NCBI GenBank assembly: GCA_038244585.1
Contig: JBBRTI010000037.1
Location: 1-5,491, forward strand
Direction of reading: 5' to 3'
From: UBA4664 sp038244585
Lineage (GTDB): Bacteria; Patescibacteriota; Saccharimonadia; UBA4664
Length of the DNA stretch: 5,491 bases
Shown here: piece by piece, positions 1 through 5,001 of the stretch
How the letters are laid out: the number at the start of each line of letters is the position of its first letter
How positions within the stretch are numbered: position 1 is the stretch's first letter
Notes under the pieces: generated by a model
The model's input: only the letters and a program-made list of their open reading frames with translations
What the model was told of the DNA's origin: nothing
Database searches by the model: none
Translations under genes and position numbers: made by a program

Positions 1-2009
1 CCTTCGGCTACGCCGCCTATCTGCTACCGGTTATCTGCGGCCTGCTGGCCTACATGCTGTTCCGCACGGACGCCTACAATGTCCGTGCCCACAATTACGT
101 TGGCTTCGCCGGTTTCATCGTCAGCCTCTCGGCCCTGTTCCATGTTGGGACGGAGCGTACGGTTGCAGAGGAGACGGCACGCTCCGGGCTTGGTGGCGGG
201 CTCTTGGGCTACCTGTCGTCGAACGTGCTATTGAATATTCTTAACGTCGCGGCCTCGACTGTCGTACTGTTAGCGCTGGTACTTATTTTTATGATTGTCG
301 CGACGGGCGCGGATTTTGGCCTGATGTTCGGCTGGATTCCCCGATTGTTCCATCGCGAGCCGGGCAGCGGCAAGCCAACGGCGGCTGAGGCCATTGCCGA
401 AAATATTACCGTGAACGATAATTCCGGAGCCGCCCCGGCCTTGCCGATTCGCGGTACCATCGGTGGCGACCTGCCGCGCAAGGCTCCGTTTAAAGAGGAT
501 TCACAAGAAGCCCTCACGGCCGGCACGGACGACTCTTGGAAGGCCCCTGAATTAGCACTGCTGAGCCAGATTGCTTCCAAGGCGGACGCTGGCGACATCA
601 AAGCCAACGCCACTATTATCCAACAGACTATGGAGAGCTTCAACATCGGCGTGACCATGGGCGACGTCAACGTGGGTCCGACGGTTACTCAATATACCTT
701 CACTCCGGAGGCTGGTGTAAAACTGAACAAAATTACTACTCTCGATACCAACCTGGCATTGAGCCTGGCTGCCCACCCTATCCGGATTGAGGCTCCTATT
801 CCGGGCAAGAGCGCCGTGGGCGTCGAGATTCCCAACAAGACTATTGCCGTGGTGCGGCTACGCAACCTGTTGGAAACACCCGAATGGGAGTCTCATAAGA
901 CGCCGCTGACTTTTGTCATCGGCCGCGACGTTTCGGGAACGCCGATGTTTACCGACCTTGCCCGTATGCCGCACATGCTTATTGCCGGGGCCACGGGTTC
1001 CGGTAAATCCGCCATGATCAATACTTTTCTCACAAGCCTGCTGTATCGCAACAGCCCTAACGAGCTCAAGCTGATTCTGGTCGATCCGAAACGTGTTGAG
1101 CTGGGCCTGTATAACGGCATTCCGCACCTGCTGACGCCGGTAATTAACGAGCCTGAAAAGACCATCAGCGCCCTCAAATGGGCCGTGGCCGAAATGGAGC
1201 GCCGCTACAAGTTGTTGGCCGAAGCCGGCAACCGTAATATCATCGAGTACAATAAGTCTCATAAGGACGAGGCCATGCCATACATCGTCATAGTCATCGA
1301 CGAGATGGCCGACCTCATGGTGATGGCGGCGGCCGATGTGGAATCGCTCATTGTACGGCTGGCGCAGATGGCTCGGGCCATCGGTATTCACCTAGTACTG
1401 GCGACCCAGCGTCCATCGGTTGATGTTATTACCGGCATCATCAAAGCCAACATACCGGCGCGCCTGGCTTTCAGCGTGCCGAGCCAGGTCGACTCCCGCA
1501 CCATTCTTGACCAGATGGGCGCCGAGAAGCTCCTGGGTAAGGGCGACATGTTGTTTGCCTCGCCCGACATGATGAAGCCACGTCGTATTCAGGGCGCCTT
1601 TCTCGAGGATAAAGAAGTCAAAGCCGTTACCGACTACTTGCGCGCGCAACGCCCACCCACCTATAACGACGAAGTCTTGAGCCAAAAGGTCACCCTGGGC
1701 CGGGGCGGTGACGGCGGCGGCGCGACCGGCGACATCGACGACGAACTGTTCGATGATGCCGGCGAGGCTGTTATTCGTGCCGGCAAGGCCTCGACCAGCA
1801 TGCTCCAACGCCGCCTGCGCGTCGGCTACGCCCGGGCAGCCCGTCTGATCGACTTGCTCGAAGAGCAGGGCGTGGTCGGCCCCGCCGACGGCGCCAGGCC
1901 CCGCGACGTCCTTGTCTCATCGCTAGATCAGATCCGCGGCGCCCGAGCGGCCGCATCAAGCGATATCGAAGCCGTGGAAATGCGCCCCGCCGAAGACTTC
2001 GACGAGTAA
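1..2009 (+). CDS. ftsK: DNA translocase FtsK/SpoIIIE (5' end outside window)
   Basis: A membrane-anchored, ATP-driven double-stranded DNA pump that clears and segregates chromosomes at the division septum. The frame is open to the window edge (first full codon at 3), so the ATG at 54 is internal: the codons before it read as membrane helix (FGYAAYLLPVICGLLAYMLF). Numbering from that ATG, further hydrophobic segments lie around residues 15-32 and 45-85, which together with the upstream stretch fit the usual four-helix N-terminal domain. A short linker (about 95-165) follows, then the alpha/beta motor with Walker A GATGSGKS (312-319), Walker B ending in D416-E417, and the ATQRPSVDVITG segment. 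A C-terminal winged-helix gamma domain (about 570-630, ASTSMLQRRLRVGYARAARLIDLLEEQ in two pieces) reads polar DNA motifs in characterised homologues. All motor motifs look intact. The short linker resembles SpoIIIE more than E. coli FtsK. The gene ends 50 bp before the RodZ-like gene. Confidence 0.96.
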   Translation, partial: FGYAAYLLPVICGLLAYMLFRTDAYNVRAHNYVGFAGFIVSLSALFHVGTERTVAEETARSGLGGGLLGYLSSNVLLNILNVAASTVVLLALVLIFMIVATGADFGLMFGWIPRLFHREPGSGKPTAAEAIAENITVNDNSGAAPALPIRGTIGGDLPRKAPFKEDSQEALTAGTDDSWKAPELALLSQIASKADAGDIKANATIIQQTMESFNIGVTMGDVNVGPTVTQYTFTPEAGVKLNKITTLDTNLALSLAAHPIRIEAPIPGKSAVGVEIPNKTIAVVRLRNLLETPEWESHKTPLTFVIGRDVSGTPMFTDLARMPHMLIAGATGSGKSAMINTFLTSLLYRNSPNELKLILVDPKRVELGLYNGIPHLLTPVINEPEKTISALKWAVAEMERRYKLLAEAGNRNIIEYNKSHKDEAMPYIVIVIDEMADLMVMAAADVESLIVRLAQMARAIGIHLVLATQRPSVDVITGIIKANIPARLAFSVPSQVDSRTILDQMGAEKLLGKGDMLFASPDMMKPRRIQGAFLEDKEVKAVTDYLRAQRPPTYNDEVLSQKVTLGRGGDGGGATGDIDDELFDDAGEAVIRAGKASTSMLQRRLRVGYARAARLIDLLEEQGVVGPADGARPRDVLVSSLDQIRGARAAASSDIEAVEMRPAEDFDE

Positions 2010-2023
2010 ACTGAGCCCATACC

Positions 2024-2059
2024 TTAGCCACAACCGGCATTTCAAAGTAAACTAGGGGC
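2024..2059 (+). promoter_or_regulatory. Possible leaderless promoter of the RodZ-like gene
   Basis: A weak -35-like TTAGCC (2024-2029) is followed, after 18 bp, by TAAACT (2048-2053; 4 of 6 matches to the -10 consensus). The hexamer ends 6 nt before the ATG at 2060, so transcription would start at or next to the A of the start codon. The only SD-like string, AGGGG (2054-2058), sits 1 nt from the ATG, too close for normal use, and the TAA at 2048 excludes any upstream in-frame start. The geometry is the same as at the antitoxin gene (4717-4752). Co-transcription from ftsK remains possible. The boxes are weak, so this is a suggestion. Confidence 0.3.
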
Positions 2060-3034
2060 ATGTCCCCGAATTTACCAATCTCACCTACCCAACCGATCGG
2101 TGCGCAACTGCAAGCGCGTCGCAAGCAGCTGCGTCTGAGTCTGGCGCAAATTGAGATGGCAACAAAAATCCGGGGCAAATTTCTGTCGGCTCTAGAAAGC
2201 GGGGAATACAAAAGCCTGCCTAACGACATCTACACTCGAGGGTTCGTTCAGCATTATGCCAATCATCTAGGCATGGACGGACAGCTGGTGGCCGCCGCCT
2301 ATCAGGCTGAGCGAGGTGCTGCCGACGAGGCCCATACCGGACGCCCACAGCTGGCGAGATCGAGGCACATCGTCTTCACTGGTCCGTTGCTGGCAGCTTT
2401 TACCGGCCTCCTGGCTATTGCGGCCGTCGTAACATACCTGGTTTGGCAGTTCACTGCGCTGGCCGCCGCGCCCCGGCTCACAGTGACCAGTCCCGATAAT
2501 GACATCTCGCTGACGGGCAGTGTCGCCGATATCGCTGGCACTACGACGCCCGGGTCGGACGTCACCGTTAATGACTCGCCGGTCCTCACCGACACGAACG
2601 GCGGCTTCCGAGAAAAGGTCGCCCTGCAAGATGGTGTGAATGTAATTCGGGTTACTGCCAGGAGTAAACTCGGCAAGTCCACGACCCTGACGCGTAATAT
2701 CCTGGCTAAGCTGCCTGCGGCCGGGCAGACAGCTACCGCAGTCCCCGCGGCACCCATCGACGGGGTAGCCATCCAGATTTCCATCAAACAGACGACCTCG
2801 CTTGTGGTGTCAGGCGACGGTAAGGAATTGTTCCACGGAACCGTACTGGGTGGGAAAAGCCTACTGTTCGGCGGCATCGGCACCTCCAGCATCAAGCTGA
2901 CAACCGGCAACGCCGGGGCTACCAGCGTCGTCGTCACCAACACTCTCACGGCAGCCAAGCAGCTGGGCCGGCTGGGTGCCGATGGTGAGATTAGGCGGGA
3001 TCAGGAATTCGCCAAGGATACTGTCTTTCCCTAA
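2060..3034 (+). CDS. RodZ-like protein: HTH, membrane helix, Ig-like domain, DUF4115-like domain
   Basis: Probable cell-shape factor of the RodZ/YmfM type, which in studied bacteria links the MreB cytoskeleton to the wall-synthesis machinery. Residues 12-75 form an HTH_25-type helix-turn-helix with the hallmark AQIEMATKIRGKFLSALESG and the following LPNDIYTRGFVQHYANHLGMD; the F62/Y66 helix is where characterised RodZ proteins contact MreB. Basic residues (R95-R102) precede one membrane helix at about 103-132, so the HTH is cytoplasmic and the rest is outside. Residues 139-217 resemble a bacterial Ig-like/Glucodextranase-B-type fold (SPDND, GTTTPGSDVTVND, GGFREKVALQDGVNVIRVTA). Residues about 237-318 resemble DUF4115 (SGDGKELFHGTV, TTGNAGATSV, LGRLGADGEI). 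ATG 2060 is the first start after an in-frame stop at 2048, and the HTH begins only 12 residues later, so the start is firm. Position next to ftsK recalls the spoIIIE-ymfM neighbourhood of Firmicutes. Its role as a DNA-binding regulator is unlikely given the family. Confidence 0.87.
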   Translation: MSPNLPISPTQPIGAQLQARRKQLRLSLAQIEMATKIRGKFLSALESGEYKSLPNDIYTRGFVQHYANHLGMDGQLVAAAYQAERGAADEAHTGRPQLARSRHIVFTGPLLAAFTGLLAIAAVVTYLVWQFTALAAAPRLTVTSPDNDISLTGSVADIAGTTTPGSDVTVNDSPVLTDTNGGFREKVALQDGVNVIRVTARSKLGKSTTLTRNILAKLPAAGQTATAVPAAPIDGVAIQISIKQTTSLVVSGDGKELFHGTVLGGKSLLFGGIGTSSIKLTTGNAGATSVVVTNTLTAAKQLGRLGADGEIRRDQEFAKDTVFP

Positions 3035-3063
3035 TTGACAACAATGTTTGACAATGTTATAAA
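3035..3063 (+). promoter_or_regulatory. Near-consensus sigma70-type promoter for the 3110-3499 gene
   Basis: TTGACA (3035-3040, 6 of 6) and TATAAA (3058-3063, 5 of 6) are separated by exactly 17 bp, with a start site expected near 3070. This is the strongest promoter in the window and begins at the base after the rodZ stop codon (TAA 3032-3034). A second TTGACA at 3048-3053 has no -10 partner at proper distance and lies inside the spacer. The promoter shows that the downstream gene is its own transcription unit and that reading frames starting at the TTG of the -35 box are not real starts. Confidence 0.75.
3041..3058 (+). repeat. Helically phased direct repeat inside the promoter spacer (possible operator)
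   Basis: The 8-mer ACAATGTT occurs at 3041-3048 and again at 3051-3058, exactly 10 bp apart and therefore on the same DNA face. Both copies lie between the -35 and -10 boxes, overlapping the first base of the -10. The longer unit TTGACAA is also doubled (3035-3041 and 3048-3054). The repeat is plain in the sequence; an operator role is inferred from position. It might instead be coincidence in an AT-rich spacer. Confidence 0.4.
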
Positions 3064-3095
3064 ACTTAAGCCCCTTATCCTTTTGTTCTTCTCGT

Positions 3096-3100
3096 GGAAG
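3096..3100 (+). promoter_or_regulatory. Ribosome binding site GGAAG deciding the 3110 start
   Basis: GGAAG lies 9 nt before ATG 3110 and only 3 nt before ATG 3104. The first spacing is normal and the second is too short, so 3110 is the preferred start. Starts at 3035 (TTG) or 3044 (ATG) fall inside the promoter, upstream of the expected transcript start. Confidence 0.55.
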
Positions 3101-3109
3101 CAGATGACC

Positions 3110-3499
3110 ATGCCTTTAAAATCGCTATTGGTTCGCGCCTGGAATGCCTATGACTCCAGAGCACCGAAGGTTGAACTGCGTGCTGATCGTCTGGAGCGGA
3201 TATCCGAGCATTTCAAAGCCGGAAGCCTGCTCCTCTCGCAAAGTGGTGATGAGCTCGACAAAAAAGTCATATTGAGCGGTTTCCCCACTCGTACTGAGAG
3301 AGACCGTATGGCTGGAGTCATCGATCTTTGCTCCACAGGCTTGGCGTTCAGCGACAGGCGTTTGTACTACGCTTACCTGTCAACGATTGTTGAGACGAAT
3401 GCGGGGCAGGCAATCCATCTGGACCTGGGCCGCATCGGCTATATCAACATCGTTCTTTCCCCCGACGTCTGGCAATACATCCAAACAGGCGTCCATTAG
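3110..3499 (+). CDS. Small soluble protein of unknown function (129 aa)
   Basis: I do not recognise this protein. With the ATG at 3110 it is 129 residues, charged and soluble-looking, with no signal peptide or membrane segment. The first part is rich in Arg, Lys and Glu (SRAPKVELRADRLERISEHF), followed by KKVILSGFPTRTERDRMAGVIDLC and a second half with hydrophobic strand-like stretches (YYAYLSTIVETNAG, AIHLDLGRIGYINIVLS) ending at WQYIQTGVH. The mix suggests a small alpha/beta fold. A longer reading from TTG 3035 would add 25 residues including a hydrophobic run (LKPLILLFFSW), but that start is the promoter -35 box, so the apparent membrane segment is probably an artefact. The gene has its own promoter and its own terminator 6 nt past the stop: a monocistronic unit. 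GC-rich third positions are like those of the neighbours, so it is probably native. Confidence 0.72.
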   Translation: MPLKSLLVRAWNAYDSRAPKVELRADRLERISEHFKAGSLLLSQSGDELDKKVILSGFPTRTERDRMAGVIDLCSTGLAFSDRRLYYAYLSTIVETNAGQAIHLDLGRIGYINIVLSPDVWQYIQTGVH

Positions 3500-3504
3500 G
3501 CCTC

Positions 3505-3535
3505 GAGCCCCAACCGTCAGGTTGGGGCTTCCTTA
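3505..3535 (+). terminator. Rho-independent terminator
   Basis: A perfect 10-bp stem, AGCCCCAACC (3506-3515) against GGTTGGGGCT (3520-3529), closes a GTCA tetraloop; a G·U pair (3505/3530) can extend it. The stem is very GC-rich and is followed by a modest T-rich tail (CTTCCTTA). It begins 6 nt after the TAG of the preceding gene and precedes the yajQ promoter, so it separates two transcription units. No matching A-tract lies on the left side, so it works mainly on the + strand. Confidence 0.82.
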
Positions 3536-3543
3536 TGCCGTCG

Positions 3544-3552
3544 TGCTAGAAT
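3544..3552 (+). promoter_or_regulatory. Extended -10 promoter of yajQ
   Basis: TGC followed by TAGAAT (3547-3552) forms an extended -10 element (5 of 6 matches in the hexamer). No good -35 is present at 17 bp; TTGGGG (3522-3527), inside the terminator stem, is 19 bp away. Extended -10 promoters often work without a -35. Transcription would start near 3559, leaving a short leader of about 17 nt that still contains the ribosome binding site. Confidence 0.55.
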
Positions 3553-3562
3553 AGGCAGGATA

Positions 3563-3569
3563 AAGGGAG
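3563..3569 (+). promoter_or_regulatory. Ribosome binding site of yajQ
   Basis: AAGGGAG ends 6 nt before ATG 3576. It is one of the clearest Shine-Dalgarno sites in the window and fixes the start, in contrast to the rodZ-like and antitoxin genes, which lack one at usable spacing. Confidence 0.75.
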
Positions 3570-3575
3570 CCTACC

Positions 3576-4073
3576 ATGGCAAAGGATTTCAGTTTTGATA
3601 TCGTCAGCGATTACGATGTCGCGGAAATGGCCAACGCCGTCGACCAGGCCAAACGTGAGCTAGGAACCCGTTATGACTTCAAGGGTACCGCTGCCTCGCT
3701 TGAGTTTGGCGACGACAAGACCAGCATTAATATCGAAGGCGACTCCAAAAACCAGCTGGACGCCCTATTGGACATGTTACAAAGCAAGCTCGTGAAGCGT
3801 GGCGTGCCGCTACAGGTTCTTAATACTTCCACCGAACCAGTGCAGGGCGGGAAGGAAATGCGCTGGAACATCCCGTTCATCAAAGGCCTCGACCAAGACA
3901 AGGCCAAGACCATCACCAAGCTAATTCGGGAAGAGTTCCCCAAGGTAAAGACCCAGATCCAGGGTGACAGCGTACGCGCCAGCGCCGCCAGCAAGGACGA
4001 TCTGCAAGGAGTCATGTCACTATTGCGCGCCAAATCCTTGGACTTTCCGATCGATTTTCAGAATTACCGATGA
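3576..4073 (+). CDS. yajQ: YajQ family cyclic-di-GMP/nucleotide-binding protein
   Basis: Member of the YajQ (UPF0234) family, a small cytoplasmic protein with two ferredoxin-like folds. The Xanthomonas homologue binds cyclic di-GMP and alters transcription; E. coli YajQ has been reported to bind nucleotides or RNA. In most bacteria the role is unsettled. The whole length is canonical: the start MAKDFSFDIVSDYD, then AVDQAKRELGTRYDFKGT, the central MRWNIPFIKGLDQDKAKTI, IREEFPKVKTQIQGDSVRASAASKDDLQ, and the family-typical end LDFPIDFQNYR. At 165 residues it matches the usual 160-165. It has its own promoter and a good ribosome binding site. Its stop overlaps the next start (ATGA at 4070-4073), so translation of the following nucleotidyltransferase-like gene is probably coupled. 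Ending at TGA at the conserved C-terminus supports a standard genetic code. Confidence 0.97.
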   Translation: MAKDFSFDIVSDYDVAEMANAVDQAKRELGTRYDFKGTAASLEFGDDKTSINIEGDSKNQLDALLDMLQSKLVKRGVPLQVLNTSTEPVQGGKEMRWNIPFIKGLDQDKAKTITKLIREEFPKVKTQIQGDSVRASAASKDDLQGVMSLLRAKSLDFPIDFQNYR

Positions 4074-4303
4074 TTACTCTCGAAGAAGCGCGTGCGAGTC
4101 AGCTGTCTATCCAGCAGCAAGGCGCTCGCTTGCTCGAAGCTTTCAGGGTTGAGGATATACTCAACAAAGTAGGAGTTTTTGGTCTTCAAGGAAGTTTCTC
4201 GTATGACTTAATGATCAAGCCGGATATTGATGCGCGCGTTTACTGCGATGAGCCCAAAGCTCTCCGCCACCGCTCCAAACCATTATGGTGCTCCCGAACG
4301 TAA
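4070..4303 (+). CDS. N-terminal half of the nucleotidyltransferase-fold protein
   Basis: This is a 77-codon frame. Residues 1-34 are a charged helix (ITLEEARASQLSIQQQGARL, then EAFRVEDI). Residues 35-58 hold the GS...DxD motif (GLQGSFSYDLMIKPDIDARV), which in this superfamily binds metal and the nucleotide phosphates. After about D60-E61-P62 the sequence turns into basic, unfamily-like residues (ALRHRSKPLWCSRT) before TAA 4301, as expected for reading past a frameshift. The start overlaps the yajQ stop by 4 nt and has no Shine-Dalgarno site, so translation would rely on coupling. Confidence 0.6.
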   Translation: MITLEEARASQLSIQQQGARLLEAFRVEDILNKVGVFGLQGSFSYDLMIKPDIDARVYCDEPKALRHRSKPLWCSRT

Positions 4304-4668
4304 TAAAGACAACCGTTGTCAATTATATCAATTATCCTCCGCAGCTAGGGCAGCCAAAGGGTATATATCTCGGTATTAAGTACGATTTTGAAGGCAGCTT
4401 ATGGAACTTTGATATTTGGGTGATGAGTCCAGAAAACGAGTTGGGTGCTGAATTTTATCCTCTAGAACGCATCAGTCCTAACCTCAAAGATACTATATTG
4501 CTTCTAAAATATCGTTTGAAGGAAATGAGTCTTTATCCGGGATCAACTAAAATTCCAGGCTCTTTTTCATCGGCCGATCTTTATCGGGCTGTCATGCGCG
4601 ATGGCATTAGGGATATGGAGGAGCTTATAAAGTGGAGGCAGCGTTTTATATCGATTAATGAGTCTTGA
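4285..4668 (+). CDS. C-terminal half of the nucleotidyltransferase-fold protein
   Basis: This 127-codon frame lies -1 relative to the N-terminal half. It reads LPNVIKTTVVNYINYP, then PKGIYLGIKYDFEGSLWNFD and IWVMSPENE, the beta strands expected to carry the third acidic residue (D43). A helical tail follows (LKDTILLLKYRLKEMSLYPG, then SSADLYRAVMRDGIRDMEEL). ATG 4285 has no ribosome binding site in front, and the preceding codons in this frame run back only to TGA 4249, so it is not credible as an independent gene. The helical tail seems whole and ends cleanly at TGA 4666. Confidence 0.55.
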   Translation: MVLPNVIKTTVVNYINYPPQLGQPKGIYLGIKYDFEGSLWNFDIWVMSPENELGAEFYPLERISPNLKDTILLLKYRLKEMSLYPGSTKIPGSFSSADLYRAVMRDGIRDMEELIKWRQRFISINES

Positions 4669-4703
4669 TCTATTAGGCGATTGTGTTAACGGATGACGAG
4701 AGG

Positions 4704-4716
4704 GAGGTCGCACCTC
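4704..4716 (+). repeat. Short inverted repeat upstream of the TA promoter
   Basis: GAGGT (4704-4708) and ACCTC (4712-4716) form a perfect 5-bp inverted repeat around CGC, immediately before the -35-like TTGCGG. It lacks a T-tract, so it is not a terminator. It may be a second protein-binding half-site pair or just a minor hairpin in read-through RNA from the yajQ unit. Confidence 0.35.
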
Positions 4717-4752
4717 TTGCGGAGCGACATAGACTGACGATACACTCCGTCT
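4717..4752 (+). promoter_or_regulatory. Leaderless promoter of the antitoxin-toxin pair
   Basis: TTGCGG (4717-4722, the TTG matching) is followed after 18 bp by TACACT (4741-4746, 4 of 6 matches). The -10 ends 6 nt before the ATG at 4753, so the transcript should start at or beside the start codon. No Shine-Dalgarno-like string lies in the preceding 25 bases, which agrees with leaderless translation. TAGACT (4730-4735) is a second possible -10; it would give an RNA starting about 10 nt earlier, still without a ribosome binding site. Confidence 0.5.
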
Positions 4753-4758
4753 ATGTTG
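4725..4758 (+). promoter_or_regulatory. Inverted-repeat operator of the antitoxin-toxin pair
   Basis: CGACATAGAC (4725-4734) and GTCTATGTTG (4749-4758) are inverted repeats matching at 9 of 10 positions (8 contiguous), the remaining pair being a G·U in RNA. They are separated by 14 bp that hold the -10 box TACACT, and the right arm covers the antitoxin start codon. Arm centres are 22 bp apart, about two helical turns, a spacing suited to two ribbon-helix-helix dimers on one face. Autorepression of the operon by the antitoxin, alone or with the toxin, is the usual arrangement and is inferred here. Confidence 0.65.
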
Positions 4759-5001
4759 TATAAAAAGTTAAACCTCACCCTTCCTGAAGACTTGGTGCAT
4801 CAAGTCGATATTCAGGCTGAACGTGACTACTCATCGCGGAGCGAATTTATCCGCAAGGCACTCGTAAATCAGCTTCGCAGTGAAGAGCTTTTAACGAGCG
4901 TACTCAATCGCGCTAACGCCGCCGCCAGACAAATCAGAGACACTTCTGAGCAGCAAATTTACGATATGATCACCGATGCAGACGCAAAAACTTGTAATTG
5001 A
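4753..5001 (+). CDS. Ribbon-helix-helix (CopG/Arc type) antitoxin
   Basis: Antitoxin of a type II-like pair: it should bind its PIN partner and repress their shared promoter. The N-terminal DNA-binding unit is clear: strand YKKLNLTLP (3-11), helix A EDLVHQVDIQAERDY (12-26), the turn SSRSE (27-31) and helix B FIRKALVNQLR (32-42). Dimerised strands would contact the inverted repeat upstream. Residues 43-82 are a helical, polar tail (EELLTSVLNRANAAARQIRD) of the kind that wraps the toxin. Eighty-two residues is normal for the family. ATG 4753 is chosen because the strand starts within three residues of it and no upstream start is needed; it has no ribosome binding site and is probably leaderless. 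The last 26 nt overlap the PIN gene in another frame, a common way to keep translation coupled and antitoxin first. Confidence 0.88.
   Translation: MLYKKLNLTLPEDLVHQVDIQAERDYSSRSEFIRKALVNQLRSEELLTSVLNRANAAARQIRDTSEQQIYDMITDADAKTCN

Larger units (their letters stand above)
4070..4668 (+). pseudogene. Nucleotidyltransferase-fold protein gene broken by a frameshift
   Basis: Two overlapping frames read as two halves of a single protein of about 195-200 residues. The first half carries the nucleotidyltransferase signature: G41-S42 followed by D52-I-D54 (GS...DxD). The second half carries a PKGIYLGIKY strand and WNFDIWV, whose Asp (codon 4411-4413) is the likely third metal ligand. The active site is therefore split between frames. 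The change is -1 and must lie between 4252, after an in-frame TGA at 4249, and the TAA at 4301. No good slippery heptamer is present, so programmed frameshifting is unlikely. From memory of the family, the join also looks several residues short, hinting at a small deletion. Third positions are richer in A and T than in yajQ, which suggests transfer. A sequencing or assembly error would restore an intact gene coupled to yajQ. The substrate is unknown. Confidence 0.7.

Noticed and set aside
858..1391. Long open frame on the minus strand inside ftsK
   Set aside because: It lies fully within well-conserved FtsK motor sequence; its translation has no family-like features and no start signals. It is a shadow of GC-rich coding.
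2302..2958. Long minus-strand open frame opposite the RodZ-like gene
   Set aside because: The plus-strand product has clear HTH, membrane and DUF4115-like blocks; the minus translation is low-complexity Ser/Val/Ala and lacks a ribosome binding site.
3035..3109. TTG (3035), ATG (3044) or ATG (3104) as start of the small gene
   Set aside because: The first two are inside the promoter, before the expected transcript start; 3104 is only 3 nt from GGAAG. ATG 3110 has 9-nt spacing.
3964..4152. Plus-strand frame across the yajQ end
   Set aside because: It overlaps conserved YajQ and the start of the coupled gene, without start signals or recognisable protein content.
4252..4303. Programmed -1 frameshifting in the nucleotidyltransferase gene
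   Set aside because: Candidate slips at CCC-AAA (4253-4258) and TCC-AAA (4274-4279) would leave first-position mismatches for both tRNAs, and I see no strong stem just downstream.
4704..4716. Terminator after the nucleotidyltransferase gene
   Set aside because: Only a 5-bp stem with a 3-nt loop and no T-tract follows; the place next to the TA promoter fits a protein site better.
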